DNA of 64,000 bases from NCBI RefSeq assembly GCF_000758625.1, contig NZ_CP009283.1:4227501-4291500 (forward strand). Direction: 5' to 3'. The DNA is from Paenibacillus sp. FSL R7-0273. Lineage in GTDB: Bacteria > Bacillota > Bacilli > Paenibacillales > Paenibacillaceae. The notes under the pieces were generated by a model that was given only the letters and a program-made list of their open reading frames with translations, did not search any database and was not told the DNA's origin. Shown one piece after another: positions 33,737 through 43,342 of the stretch (its first letter is position 1; each line of letters begins with the position of its first letter). The position numbers were made by a program, and so were the translations under genes.

Positions 33737-35056
33737 CTATTTCCCTATGCCTTCTTCCAGCGCCTGCCGGTCATATTCCCGGTCCGCCTCCTGCATCGCG
33801 CTGAGCACATCGCCATCCTTAACAACCAGCTCCTCCAGCAGCTTATAATACCAGTTGCGGAATTGCTGGGGAAGGGTATTGGCCCCCCACCAGTTGTTCA
33901 TCATCCTGGACTTCACCGTCTGCGGAGCCTTGAGGATGCGCAGCACTTCATTCATTGCCTCGCCTGCCGGGTAAGCCGCCTTGGCTTTGGTCGCCGGAAT
34001 GCCGTTAATGGCTGACAGAAACCGGCTGTACTGGGCGGGCTCGAAAAAGAACTGCAAGAAATCAGTAATCGCCGCACACTTCACCGGATCACGGACGGCT
34101 TCCGCCGAGAAGGACCAGCCCGCGAGCGAAGGGAGTCCGGTCACATTCACCTGTCCTTTACGGTCCGGCACCGCATAGAAGCCGAATTCAAAGGCCGGAT
34201 CAGCGGCCTCAATCGGCGAGAACATCCACGGCCCCGAATAGAGCTGTGCCGCCTTGCCGGTAACGAGGTACGAGACCGTCTGGTTGTCGCCGATGTTCTG
34301 CCAGCCCGGGTCCACATAACGGGTGAACAGCGTTTTGAAATCACTCACCGCCTGAAGCACCCCGGCATCGGTAAAGCTGGCTGCCCCGGCTGTTTTACGG
34401 GCATTCCAGTCCGGGTCCTCGGCATAGACATTATCAATCCAGAACTTGTTGATCCAGAAGCCCAGATGGAAAAGATCCTTCCCGCCGGCCACCAGCGGCG
34501 TAATGCCGGAGGCCTTAAGCTTCTCCTGTGCCGCCAGAAATTCATCATAGGTTGCGGGAAGCCTGGTAATTCCGGCAGCCGCATAAGCCTTTTTACTGTA
34601 AATGATGCCTTGCGGCGGGGTTTCATACAGCGGAGCGTTCCACACCCGGCCGAATACCTCCACCGGCTGGTCCAGCAGCTCTACCAGCTCAGGCGGGAGC
34701 GGGGCGATTTTACCTGCAGCGGCAAAGGCTTCGGTATCACGCATCTCCAGCAGATCGGGAAACTCACCGACCGCATCCTTTATTTTCAGCCAGTCAAGAT
34801 AGGCACTGGAGGAAATTTCACTGATATCTTTAATCTTCACATTGGGATGTGCCTGCATATAAGCGGCAATGACCGCCTTCAGCGCCTGGGTAGTCGCCAT
34901 ATCACCGGCTGCATAGGCAATGGAAAAACTAACCGGCTGCAGCTCCGGCACCTCACCGCCGGCCTTGTCCTGTGAACGGCTGCTGCCGCAGGCTGCAAGG
35001 AGAGCCGCAATAACGAGCATACCGGCTGCTGTTTGAATTCCGCTATTCTTGTACAT
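33737..35056 (-). CDS. Second sugar-binding lipoprotein, linked to the two-component genes
   Basis: 439 residues with signal peptide and lipobox LLAAC. Same fold and many shared motifs with the downstream binding protein (PLVAGGKDLFHLGFWINKFW, NNWWGANTLPQQFRNW). It lies 27 bp after the histidine kinase stop and is followed by a strong terminator, so it belongs transcriptionally with the kinase. Two roles fit: an alternative substrate receptor for the same permeases, or a ligand-delivery co-receptor for the kinase, as for XylFII with LytS in Clostridium. The ribosome site (GCGAGG) is weak and close to the ATG. Confidence 0.88.
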   Translation of the reverse strand: MYKNSGIQTAAGMLVIAALLAACGSSRSQDKAGGEVPELQPVSFSIAYAAGDMATTQALKAVIAAYMQAHPNVKIKDISEISSSAYLDWLKIKDAVGEFPDLLEMRDTEAFAAAGKIAPLPPELVELLDQPVEVFGRVWNAPLYETPPQGIIYSKKAYAAAGITRLPATYDEFLAAQEKLKASGITPLVAGGKDLFHLGFWINKFWIDNVYAEDPDWNARKTAGAASFTDAGVLQAVSDFKTLFTRYVDPGWQNIGDNQTVSYLVTGKAAQLYSGPWMFSPIEAADPAFEFGFYAVPDRKGQVNVTGLPSLAGWSFSAEAVRDPVKCAAITDFLQFFFEPAQYSRFLSAINGIPATKAKAAYPAGEAMNEVLRILKAPQTVKSRMMNNWWGANTLPQQFRNWYYKLLEELVVKDGDVLSAMQEADREYDRQALEEGIGK

Positions 35057-35083
35057 ACCTCGCTTGCGCTCCCTTACTCTAAT

Positions 35084-36841
35084 CTAAGCTCCTTGTTCAA
35101 TCACCGGAAACACCAGGGTAACGGAGGTTCCGATATGCTCCCGGCTGCTGACCGTAAGGCCGTACTCTTCCCCGAAGCTTGTGCGGATGCGCTCATGGAC
35201 ATTTTTCAGCCCGACATTTTTGCTTGGGGCACCCGGGTCCTCCAGGTTCCTTTGAATCTGCGACAGGGTCTCCCTGCTCATGCCGATCCCGTCATCATAC
35301 ACCGTGACCGCAAGCCTGTCCTCCCTCCGCTCTACCGTGATGCCGACGGTTCCCCTGCCCTTCTGGCGCAGGCCGTGCTGCACAGCATTCTCAACAATCG
35401 GCTGCAGTGACAGCTTCAGCACCGGCCAGCTCAGGTCGATCTCCGGCGGAATGTCCTGCTGCAGCATATAACGGTTTTCATAGCGGACTGAAATAATATA
35501 GAAATAATTATGCAGATGCGCAAGCTCGCTGCCCAGGCTGACGCGGTCCTCCCCGTAATCAATAACATATTTCAGCTGATCGGAGAGGGCAAGAATCATA
35601 TCGGCCACTTCCCCCGCCTCCTTGTCCACGGCATTCATCCGGATGACTTCAAGCGTGTTGTACAGATAATGGGGCCTGATCTGGCTCTTTAGAGCGTTCA
35701 GCTCGGTCTGCTTCTGCTTAATCTGGGCGACATAGGCTTCGTCAATATAGATTCGGAGGCGCTCCACCATCCGGTTGAAGCCGTGCGCCAGCCTGCCCAT
35801 CTCGTCATTGCTGTTCACCGTAACCTGGGTGTCCAGATTGCCGGACTCCACAACGGTCATCTGCCTGATCAGCTCACGGATCGGTGCGGCCAGCCGCCGG
35901 GAAAACCACGCCCCCATTACAATCATTACAACTGCGCAAATGGCAATCGCGATATATACGGTGGTCCTGGCCGACAGCAGCTGCTCGAACAGACTGCCGC
36001 GGTGAATCCTGGCGATAACCTGCCCCTCCAGAAAAGGGATGTCCTGACTGAGTGTAATCCGCTCCTCGTCATCAAGGACGGGGTTCACCACTGTGCCTGG
36101 AGCCGCATCCTGATTGCTGAAATACACCCGGTTCTGGCCGTCGAGCAAATAGAGTTCATCCTTGGGTCCGAGACTCAGCTCCTCGCTGAACTGCCGGAAC
36201 AGCGACGTGTCAATGTCCAGAAATAGGGTGCCTACAACCTTAGGCTCACGCGTAACCCGGCCCGAGGTATCGATCAGGGTACGCCCGATGGTGAACACCG
36301 TTTTGCGGGAATCAAAAAAATAATCGTCCGTATGTGCCGGGAACACCGCCACCTTGGCGGGATCTGCAGCCATAGCCGCCAGCCATTCCGGCCGGGCGAA
36401 TGTATCTGCTACCAGCGAGCGGTTCTCCTTCTGCTGCGAGTATACCCTGCCGTCCGAGCTGCGCACAAACTGCACTCCGGTAATATAAGAGTCACTGAAC
36501 AGCAGCGTTTTGAGGAAGCTGTCGATCGGGATCGCATTGATCTGGCCCTGGTCATTGACATTAGCCGTCTGGTTGCGGCTGTAGCTGTCGATATAGCCGT
36601 CGTAACGGCCGGTATACATCAGCTTGGATATTTCATTGTACTGGTTAAAGGCTGAATTCAGATTATAGCCCATATACAGCACCATCTGCTGCAGATTACT
36701 GGTCGTGTAGCGCTCCACATAGCCGGAAAAGGTCTGCACGGAAAAAAAACTGAGCGCCAGCAGCGGAATCAGCCCCACCAGCAGAAAGGACGCCGAAAAC
36801 TTGACAAAAATGCTGCTGCTTCTCCGCCCCCGGTTCAGCAC
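35084..36841 (-). CDS. YesM-type sensor histidine kinase
   Basis: 585 residues from a GTG (36841) with GAGGAGG upstream. First membrane helix at about 14-35, extracellular Cache-like sensor (36-292), second helix (about 294-314), HAMP (315-365), then the His_kinase domain with H391 in IRPHYLYNTLEVI and the ATPase domain with N485 in QPIVENAVQHG. This family pairs with AraC-type response regulators and controls polysaccharide-utilisation transporters. It sits 35 bp after its partner regulator and before a sugar-binding lipoprotein, so it most likely senses the imported oligosaccharide. Confidence 0.93.
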   Translation of the reverse strand: MLNRGRRSSSIFVKFSASFLLVGLIPLLALSFFSVQTFSGYVERYTTSNLQQMVLYMGYNLNSAFNQYNEISKLMYTGRYDGYIDSYSRNQTANVNDQGQINAIPIDSFLKTLLFSDSYITGVQFVRSSDGRVYSQQKENRSLVADTFARPEWLAAMAADPAKVAVFPAHTDDYFFDSRKTVFTIGRTLIDTSGRVTREPKVVGTLFLDIDTSLFRQFSEELSLGPKDELYLLDGQNRVYFSNQDAAPGTVVNPVLDDEERITLSQDIPFLEGQVIARIHRGSLFEQLLSARTTVYIAIAICAVVMIVMGAWFSRRLAAPIRELIRQMTVVESGNLDTQVTVNSNDEMGRLAHGFNRMVERLRIYIDEAYVAQIKQKQTELNALKSQIRPHYLYNTLEVIRMNAVDKEAGEVADMILALSDQLKYVIDYGEDRVSLGSELAHLHNYFYIISVRYENRYMLQQDIPPEIDLSWPVLKLSLQPIVENAVQHGLRQKGRGTVGITVERREDRLAVTVYDDGIGMSRETLSQIQRNLEDPGAPSKNVGLKNVHERIRTSFGEEYGLTVSSREHIGTSVTLVFPVIEQGA

Positions 36842-36876
36842 GGTTATTCCTCCTCATCATTAACAGGTGTGTGCGG

Positions 36877-38481
36877 TCACGGCTTCCAGGACTGCTTGTA
36901 CTCCTGCGGCAGCTTGCCGAATTTCTTCTTGAACATATCGCTGAAATGGCGGGCATTGTTATAGCCGACCTGCTCGGCAATCTCATAGATCATGAGACTG
37001 CTCTGGAGCAGCAGCCTGCGGGCGTGATTCATCCGGACCTCTGTTAAATAGTGCTTGAAGTTCTGGCCAGTATGCTTCTTGAAAAAGCTGCTGAAATAAT
37101 AAGGGTTCATATACAGCATGGCCGCCATTGATTCCAGCGTAATATTCTCGGCGTAGTGCTCCTCGACATAGGCTTTAACCTGCAGCAGCTGCGGCATCTC
37201 CTTGCCGCTCAGCCTGCCAGCCAGCTGACCGAGCAGCTGCTGAACAGTGCTGCAGAAGGCAGCCCCCAGCGCAGCATAGGTTGGAGCGGCGGTGAACTGC
37301 TCCAGCAGCAGCGGACTCGGTCCTTGCTGGGCCGCGGCATCTGCGCTGTATTCGGCAAGCTCCTGCTCCAGCTGCAGCACCGTATTGTAAAGATGTGTTA
37401 CCGCCTGAGCCGGGCTGCCGGCGGAAAGCTGCTCTACCGCGGCAAGCAGCTCTCCGGAGCGCAGCATGCACTCCTCCTTCTCAAGCATCTTCAGCGCTTC
37501 TATCAGCGCCAGCTGAACTTCTGCCAGCCCGGCGGTTGATGACGGCTCATACACGGCCTGAGCCCCGTTATGATCAGCAATGACCCGGTTGAGGCCGGAG
37601 AAATATTTGAATTTGAGCGCTTTCAAAGCGCTGCGGTACGATTCATCAGCCTCCTCAATCCCGCCGGCAGGCCGTCCGACCCCAATGGTCACCTGCAGCT
37701 TAAGAAAGCCGTTGATCTTCTGGTGCAAATCTGCCATCAGCTCCTGCGGCATGTCCGGCTGCTCATGCTGCAGGAGAATGCAGAGCCGCTCCCCCTTGCG
37801 GAATACATAACCGCCGCCGCTGCTTTCCACCGTTTCTTTGATAATGTTCGACAGGGCAAACTCTACGAGCTTCCGCTCATGCTCCTCCCAGCGGGAAGGG
37901 CCGCCGCTGTATTCATCGGTCTCAACTGCACATACCGTAGCATATCTGGTTATCGACGTGTTCCCTATCCGGGCCAGAGCAGCAGCTGCCCCCTTATTGC
38001 CGTCCGTCAGCTGCTCCAGCAGCTCTTCGATCGTGCCGGTGACATTTTTGCGTTCATAGGATTTCAGCATCTCCTTGTTCCGCTCCTCCTCCGACTCCTG
38101 GCGGATCAGCGCGGCTGCCTTGACTGCCGCCTGCTCCAGCTGGCCGGTATTGACCGGCTTAAGCAGATAATCCAGTGCACCATACTGCAGGGCCTGCCGG
38201 GCATAGGCAAACTCCTGGTAAGCACTGATAAATACCACCTTGATCGAGCGGCCTGATTCATGGATGCCGCGTATGATGTCAATGCCGGAGTAGCCCGGCA
38301 TGCTGATATCGCTGATAATCAGGTCGGGGGCGCAGCTGTCGATCAGAGCCTTCAGCTCGATTCCGTCCCTGGCTTCCCCGACAATTTCCAGGCCGAGCGA
38401 ATCCCAGGCGATCAGCTTTTTGAGTCCGCGCAGAATCACCGGCTCATCATCGGCCAATACAACACGTATGCTTCTGTTCAT
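36877..38481 (-). CDS. YesN-type response regulator with AraC output domain
   Basis: 534 residues. The receiver domain (1-120) has acidic D11/D12, phosphoacceptor D58 in IISDISMPG and K105-like KPVN. A long middle region (about 140-420) contains a GGDEF-derived-looking stretch (CAVETDEYSGG, ERLCILLQHEQ, ITIGVGRP-like VTIGVGRPAGG). The AraC DNA-binding domain (about 425-534) includes NPYYFSSFFKKHTGQNF and YNNARHFSDMFKKKFGKLPQEY. It is the first gene of the regulatory unit, with GGAGGGAC before the ATG. Expected to activate the downstream transporter genes. Confidence 0.93.
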   Translation of the reverse strand: MNRSIRVVLADDEPVILRGLKKLIAWDSLGLEIVGEARDGIELKALIDSCAPDLIISDISMPGYSGIDIIRGIHESGRSIKVVFISAYQEFAYARQALQYGALDYLLKPVNTGQLEQAAVKAAALIRQESEEERNKEMLKSYERKNVTGTIEELLEQLTDGNKGAAAALARIGNTSITRYATVCAVETDEYSGGPSRWEEHERKLVEFALSNIIKETVESSGGGYVFRKGERLCILLQHEQPDMPQELMADLHQKINGFLKLQVTIGVGRPAGGIEEADESYRSALKALKFKYFSGLNRVIADHNGAQAVYEPSSTAGLAEVQLALIEALKMLEKEECMLRSGELLAAVEQLSAGSPAQAVTHLYNTVLQLEQELAEYSADAAAQQGPSPLLLEQFTAAPTYAALGAAFCSTVQQLLGQLAGRLSGKEMPQLLQVKAYVEEHYAENITLESMAAMLYMNPYYFSSFFKKHTGQNFKHYLTEVRMNHARRLLLQSSLMIYEIAEQVGYNNARHFSDMFKKKFGKLPQEYKQSWKP

Positions 38482-38670
38482 TCTTGTCCCTCCGTGTATA
38501 TGTCATGCAGCCGTTCCCGGGGATTTTCCCACCACTACTGTACCACAGAAGACCGGGCTGGCAGATGCAGCCTTTTAATGGAAAACCGCAGTTTTTTAAG
38601 CATGCCGTCCGATATGGAACCTCTATGCTCCCGGTAGCCGCATGGAATAATCACGCGGCAGCTTGTATAC

Positions 38671-39447
38671 TTGTACAAAAAAGGAAAGGCGGTCGTTTCC
38701 CTGATTTACTTCATCAAGTTCCTCTACAGCTTTATTCTGCCGCCGGGACTGTTCGTTCTGCTGCTTGCAGCAGCCGCAGCCTGGATGTGGCGCCGGTACC
38801 GCCGCCCCCCGGTATTGGTATTAATTATTACCGTTCTGCTCTACCTGTCCATGATACCGCTGACAGCCGAGCTGCTGATGGGCGGCCTGGAACGTAAATA
38901 TGCACAGCCGTCCCGGATTGATGGCGATGTTATTGTTGTCCTGGGCGGCGGAGCGACGAGCGGCACGCCGGATATGGACGGCGAGGGCAATCTGTCCGGC
39001 GCTGCAGCCAACCGGCTGCTGACAGCAGCGCGGCTGTACAGGGAGACCGGACTGCCTCTGCTCTTCACCGGAGGTCAGGTATATACCGACAGCGGCAATG
39101 AAGCGGATATCGCCAGGCGCCAGCTGCTCGGCCTCGGGATACCGGCGGAGGATATACTGACCGAGAACCAGTCGCTCAATACCGAACAGAACGCTGAGTT
39201 TACCGCAGCGCTGATGAAGGAGCGCGGGCTCAGCCGGCCGGTGCTGGTCACCTCCGGCTTTCATATCGCGCGCGGGATGGAGGAATTCCGCAAGGCCGGT
39301 TTTTCCCCCCAGGCATACCCGAGTGATTATACTGTCAGCCGGGGAGGCTCCTTCTACCTCTCCAAGCTGTTCCCTTCACCCGGTGCCATGCAGTCCACCG
39401 GTGTTGCCTTTAAAGAATACCTGGGCCTGCTGGCAGCCAGGTTATAG
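38671..39447 (+). CDS. YdcF/DUF218-family membrane protein
   Basis: 258 residues. Two N-terminal hydrophobic helices (FIKFLYSFILPPGLFVLLLA and VLIITVLLYLSMIPLTAELL) precede a DUF218 domain with the characteristic DVIVVLGGGA, LLTAARLYRETGLPLLFTGG, LNTEQNAEF and VLVTSGFHIARGMEEF. Relatives (YdcF, SanA, ElyC) are linked to envelope polymer metabolism; the reaction is not established. The assigned TTG at 38671 is uncertain: an AAGGAAAGGCGG site lies downstream of it, so translation may begin about 13 codons later at a non-ATG codon. Confidence 0.8.
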   Translation: MYKKGKAVVSLIYFIKFLYSFILPPGLFVLLLAAAAAWMWRRYRRPPVLVLIITVLLYLSMIPLTAELLMGGLERKYAQPSRIDGDVIVVLGGGATSGTPDMDGEGNLSGAAANRLLTAARLYRETGLPLLFTGGQVYTDSGNEADIARRQLLGLGIPAEDILTENQSLNTEQNAEFTAALMKERGLSRPVLVTSGFHIARGMEEFRKAGFSPQAYPSDYTVSRGGSFYLSKLFPSPGAMQSTGVAFKEYLGLLAARL

Positions 39448-39469
39448 AAGGCCGTGCCGGGATTAAATA

Positions 39470-39505
39470 AAAGCAGTGGTCCCGGGAACCCCCAGCCACT
39501 GCTTT
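39470..39505. terminator. Bidirectional intrinsic terminator
   Basis: AAAGCAGTGG pairs with CCACTGCTTT between the convergent YdcF and YbaK genes. Confidence 0.85.
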
Positions 39506-39519
39506 CTATAGCCGGCAGC

Positions 39520-39993
39520 TTATTTCACCAGCCCGCAGAACACGGCGCTGGTCATCCCGGCCAGCTCCTGCGGATCAAGCTCCATCTGCATGCCGATTTT
39601 GCCTGCACTGACTGCAATGGTGTCGTACAGCTGTGCGGTCTCCTCAATAAAGGTCGGATACAGCTTTTTCATCCCGACCGGAGAGCAGCCGCCCCGTACA
39701 TAGCCTGTCCATTTCAGCAGATCCTTCAGCGGCAGCATCTCGATCTTTTTTTCACCGGAGGCCTTGGCCGCACTTTTCAAATCCAGCTCTTCGCCTACCG
39801 GAATGATGAACACATACAGGTTGGGTCCGCCGTGCGCCACCAGGGTCTTAAACACAGTATCCGGATCCAGGCCGATCTTCTCAGCCACTGCCGTTCCGTG
39901 TATAGCCCCATCCTCATTGTCATACAAGTGCACCTCATAGCTGATGCCCTTGGCATCCAGCATGCGCAGTGCATTGGTTTTGCTGATCTGCAT
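39520..39993 (-). CDS. ybaK: YbaK-type Cys-tRNA(Pro) deacylase
   Basis: 157 residues, full length. The fold signatures TNALRMLDAKGISYEVHLYD, KTLVAHGGPNLYVFIIPVG, DLLKWTGYVRGGCSPVGMKK and the C-terminal VSAGKIGMQMELDP are typical of YbaK, which hydrolyses mischarged Cys-tRNA(Pro) in trans. The lysine in KAASGEKK-like AKASGEKKIEML corresponds to the conserved catalytic-site region. Cytoplasmic, monocistronic. Confidence 0.92.
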   Translation of the reverse strand: MQISKTNALRMLDAKGISYEVHLYDNEDGAIHGTAVAEKIGLDPDTVFKTLVAHGGPNLYVFIIPVGEELDLKSAAKASGEKKIEMLPLKDLLKWTGYVRGGCSPVGMKKLYPTFIEETAQLYDTIAVSAGKIGMQMELDPQELAGMTSAVFCGLVK

Positions 39994-40076
39994 CCTGCTC
40001 CAACCTTTCCAGCCCGTTTATGTATTAAAAGCTATTATACACGCATTCTATTCCCGCTTGAAGGAAGGAGATTTAC

Positions 40077-40823
40077 ATGCGCACTGCATTTGATGCCCAT
40101 ATGCATATCATTGACCCCCGTTTTCCGCTGATCGAGAACCAAGGCTATCTACCTGACGCTTTTACCTGCCGGAATTATCTGGACACTGTCCGGGAGCTCA
40201 AGCTGATCGGCGGCGCCGTTGTCTCCGGGTCGTTCCAGGGGTTTGACCAGACTTATCTAATAGACGCCCTGCAGTCACTGGGTCCCGGCTTTGTCGGCGT
40301 AACGCAGCTGCCCCATGATACAACAGACGAAGAACTGCTTAGGCTGCACAGTTATGGCGTAAGGGCTGTCCGTTTCAACGTCAGGCGCGGCGGGTCAGAA
40401 GACTTGTCGCAGCTTGATTACATGGCCAGAAGAGTCCATGAAATAGCCGGATGGCATACGGAGCTCTATATCGACTCTGTGAATCTGCCTGACATTGCAC
40501 CGGTACTGGCTGCCCTCCCAGCTGTATCAATAGATCATCTAGGCCTGTCGCAGAGCGGTTTTCACCATCTTCTTGACCTTGTTGATACAGGAGTCCGTGT
40601 AAAAGCCACCGGCTTCGGCCGCGTCGAGCTTGATGTACCGCAGGCGCTGCGTGCAATCGCCGCCGTTAACCCGGATGCGTTAATGTTCGGGACCGACCTC
40701 CCGTCCACCAGGGCACGCCGCCCTTACCAGCCTTCCGATATTGAGCTCATTTACGACACACTGGGTGAGGAGCTCGCTGACAAGGTGCTTTTTAGGAACG
40801 CATCAGACTGGTACCTGAAATGA
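40077..40823 (+). CDS. Amidohydrolase_2-family TIM-barrel hydrolase
   Basis: 248 residues. It begins TAFDAHMHIIDPRFPL with the HxH metal motif (H8, H10) of the PF04909 family, whose members include 2-pyrone-4,6-dicarboxylate lactonase and other metal-dependent or metal-independent hydrolases and decarboxylases. Later motifs are VRAVRFNVRRGG, SIDHLGLSQ and LMFGTDLPSTRARRPY. The ATG has an excellent AAGGAAGGAG site. It is followed by its own terminator. The substrate is unknown; an aromatic or sugar lactone is a reasonable guess. Confidence 0.85.
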   Translation: MRTAFDAHMHIIDPRFPLIENQGYLPDAFTCRNYLDTVRELKLIGGAVVSGSFQGFDQTYLIDALQSLGPGFVGVTQLPHDTTDEELLRLHSYGVRAVRFNVRRGGSEDLSQLDYMARRVHEIAGWHTELYIDSVNLPDIAPVLAALPAVSIDHLGLSQSGFHHLLDLVDTGVRVKATGFGRVELDVPQALRAIAAVNPDALMFGTDLPSTRARRPYQPSDIELIYDTLGEELADKVLFRNASDWYLK

Positions 40824-40845
40824 GCAGTTATCCGGCCATAACAAA

Positions 40846-40868
40846 AACCCTTGGGATACCCAAGGGTT
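40846..40868 (+). terminator. Intrinsic terminator
   Basis: AACCCTTGGG and CCCAAGGGTT form a perfect 10-bp stem with a 3-nt loop just after the amidohydrolase gene. Confidence 0.8.
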
Positions 40869-40908
40869 CAGTTATTGTACCGTCATTAGACATATCGGCC
40901 AGGCCGGT

Positions 40909-41160
40909 CTAATCGCGCGGATAATTTATGGCCATAATATCCATGAAAGGAACCTTGAGCAGCTCCTCGTTCGAGCTTACATGCACCTTGCCGGTCCGTG
41001 AATCCATACCGGTAATCTGCCCGCGCACCTCTTCTTCCTTGCCCCATACGGTCAGCAGGATAATGGACTCCTCCTGCATCGCTTCCGTCAGCTGGTTGCC
41101 AAGCTCCTCCAGCACAAATTCATCTCTTGTCGGCCGTTTAGCCACCTTTGCTTTTGCCAC
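40909..41160 (-). CDS. YolD-like small protein
   Basis: 83 residues from the GTG at 41160, which follows GGAGG with six-base spacing; upstream in-frame ATGs lack a ribosome site. It begins AKAKVAKRPTRDEFVLEELG and contains ESIILLTVWGKEEEVRGQI, typical of the YolD family. In many Firmicutes yolD-like genes lie beside Y-family DNA polymerase genes; none is present here, so this is an isolated copy of unknown role. Confidence 0.8.
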   Translation of the reverse strand: MAKAKVAKRPTRDEFVLEELGNQLTEAMQEESIILLTVWGKEEEVRGQITGMDSRTGKVHVSSNEELLKVPFMDIMAINYPRD

Positions 41161-41297
41161 GCTATTCCTCCAGTAAGCCATCCTGAAAATACGGTTATAC
41201 CATCCTATGAATGCTCCTGAATAGTATAACATGTACGCCCCTGTCATTAAACCGCACAGCCGGTTATTTTCTCCCCTCCGGGCACGCTGCACACAGC

Positions 41298-41323
41298 AAA
41301 AAGGAGCCGGCATTGCCGGCTCC
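41298..41323 (-). terminator. Intrinsic terminator of the PL9 gene
   Basis: Minus strand GGAGCCGGC, short loop, GCCGGCTCC, then TTTTT, about 55 bp after the lyase stop codon. Confidence 0.85.
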
Positions 41324-41377
41324 TCCCGTTACAGCAGGATTACACATTGGGTATGTCTTTTCGGGAAGTAACGGCTT

Positions 41378-43342
41378 CTATTGAATGGTAGCGCCGATGT
41401 TAGTGCCGCTTGGCGTACCCGAACCGATCAGATCACTTCCCGAAGCCAGCTTGAGGAAGTTGCCGAGGCTGATCGAGCCGGCCGCATTCCGCACCACCGA
41501 AGGGGTCAGGCTCACGAAATCGGCGCTGCTGGCCACGAGGCCCTTCGCATTGGTGCTGGCTTTATTTTTCCACCATACATTTGTGCTTGAAACATCCGTT
41601 CCGCTGGTCTTATCGCTCGATGCTCCGGCAAAGCTCAGGTTATTCGTGAAGACATGGGTGCCTGCATCAAAAGCAAAGTTGCTTCCGCCATTGCTCCACG
41701 AGGTATTGTTGGTCATTTTGATGGAGCCGGGATTGCTGTTATAGGTGAAGCCGTGCTTTTTGTTCTGGAAGGCAATGCTGTTGGTCACAATATGGTTTAC
41801 GGAAATGGATTCCCCGCCCAGTTTAAAGCCGTTGCCGTCACTGTTGGAGGTTGAGTTCCCGTCAGAGGTTTGGCCGTTTTTGTAAGCAATGCTGTTCTTA
41901 ATGGTTACAACCCCGATTGGACCGGTATCCGTCTTCGTGTACAGATCCCAGCCGTCATCCGTGTTCCAGGCTGCAATACAATTGTCGAATACATTGCCGG
42001 GACCAATGGTCAGCTTGGCGGCAAAGCCGTCGGCATCCTCCCCGTTGTCCGGGTCAAAGTTATCATGGGAGTATACGCCGATAATCTGATTGTAGCTCGG
42101 CCACTCGCTCATGCTGGAGGCAGAAGAGGCATAACGGCTGATCTGCAGTCCGGAGTCCCGGTTATGGTGAGTCTCCACATTCTCAATAATGTTGTAATTG
42201 CCGCCGATAAAGATTCCGTTGTCCCCGGCTCCTTTGACTTCCAGACCCTTAACATGCCAGTAATGGCCGAAAATCTGTAATCCCCGCTCCGTGGATGCAA
42301 AGGCTTGTGCAGAGAAATCAAGGACCGGCTTTTCACTGCCATAGGCGACAATACTCTTGCGCGCACCGGAGGTGCCGCTGTTGTCACGCTCGATGGTTAC
42401 CGGCGAAGAGAAGGAATAAGTGCCGCCGCGCAGGTAAATCGTGCCGCCGGCAGCAACCCGGGTCAAGGCAGATTGCAGCGTAGTGGGACTTCCAATGGTA
42501 CCTGCATTGCCTGCAGCACCGTTAGCTGCAACATAAAGCGCACCGGAAACCGGAGTTGCAGTCGGGACAGCGGTAGGCACAGCGGTAGGTGCAGCCGTAG
42601 GAGCTACAGTCGCAGTTGCAGTAGGCGTAGGTGCTGCTGTTGGCGCTACCGTCGGAGTTGCTGTCGGACTGCTGGTGGGTGCTGCTGTTGCTCCAGGTGT
42701 GGAGGTAGGGACAGCCGTGGTATCGCTTACAATAACATTATCGAACTTGGCCGCCGTCTTGTAAGCAATCAGTCCAACCCCGCCTGAAGCAATAATGTTA
42801 TCGTGTGCATTTAATTGCAGCACATTGTTTACATACATGCTGATCGAGTCACCGCTTAGCTCCAGCCGGATGTTATACACAGTCCCTGTGGTAATGGCAA
42901 AGCCAGTTTTCGAGGCCAGTGTCGTGCTTTCGCCGCCGGATTTCTTGCGGATCTCCAGTGTGCCTCCGTTTGAATTGGATATGGAAGCGGCATAATAATT
43001 ATTCCCGTCCTGGTACCGGCCGCACACATACGTACGATTGTTGCCGTTAAAATTATCGATTTTCACATCAGCCTTGACGCTATAATCGGTCCAGGCGCTG
43101 CTGCCTGCCGAGGTGCGCCCCTCTGAGCTCCCTGATTGGTAATACACATAAGAGCCGCCATCCTGTACTACAGACCAGGTGCCTGTCGTGCTGGTCCAGT
43201 TACCGGCGCTGCCGGACTCAAAATCCTCACTGAAGAGGCTTGCCGCATGAACTGACGGGACACCCCACTGCAGGCCGCCAAAAGCGAGCATAGCTGAAAG
43301 CGCAATACATGCAGTGAAAGCAAATCTCTTTTTTATTTTCAC
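41378..43342 (-). CDS. Secreted PL9-family pectate lyase
   Basis: 654 residues from the GTG at 43342, which gives a textbook signal peptide ending SVHAAS; GGAGG lies 11 bases upstream. After it comes a beta-sandwich, LamG-like domain (about 35-215, DFESGSAGNWTSTTGTWSVV), a Pro/Thr/Ala linker (about 215-275), and a right-handed beta-helix lyase domain (about 280-654). PL9 hallmarks are GEDADGFAAKLTIGPGNVFD with the candidate catalytic lysine of AAKL, the calcium-site aspartates, and NTDDGWDLYTK. It should cleave polygalacturonate or rhamnogalacturonan by beta-elimination outside the cell, feeding the KduI/KduD pathway. Confidence 0.92.
   Translation of the reverse strand: MKIKKRFAFTACIALSAMLAFGGLQWGVPSVHAASLFSEDFESGSAGNWTSTTGTWSVVQDGGSYVYYQSGSSEGRTSAGSSAWTDYSVKADVKIDNFNGNNRTYVCGRYQDGNNYYAASISNSNGGTLEIRKKSGGESTTLASKTGFAITTGTVYNIRLELSGDSISMYVNNVLQLNAHDNIIASGGVGLIAYKTAAKFDNVIVSDTTAVPTSTPGATAAPTSSPTATPTVAPTAAPTPTATATVAPTAAPTAVPTAVPTATPVSGALYVAANGAAGNAGTIGSPTTLQSALTRVAAGGTIYLRGGTYSFSSPVTIERDNSGTSGARKSIVAYGSEKPVLDFSAQAFASTERGLQIFGHYWHVKGLEVKGAGDNGIFIGGNYNIIENVETHHNRDSGLQISRYASSASSMSEWPSYNQIIGVYSHDNFDPDNGEDADGFAAKLTIGPGNVFDNCIAAWNTDDGWDLYTKTDTGPIGVVTIKNSIAYKNGQTSDGNSTSNSDGNGFKLGGESISVNHIVTNSIAFQNKKHGFTYNSNPGSIKMTNNTSWSNGGSNFAFDAGTHVFTNNLSFAGASSDKTSGTDVSSTNVWWKNKASTNAKGLVASSADFVSLTPSVVRNAAGSISLGNFLKLASGSDLIGSGTPSGTNIGATIQ

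Noticed and set aside
41161..41313. A longer N-terminus for the YolD-like protein.
   Set aside because: The extension lacks a ribosome site and family similarity; the GTG at 41160 has an ideal GGAGG.
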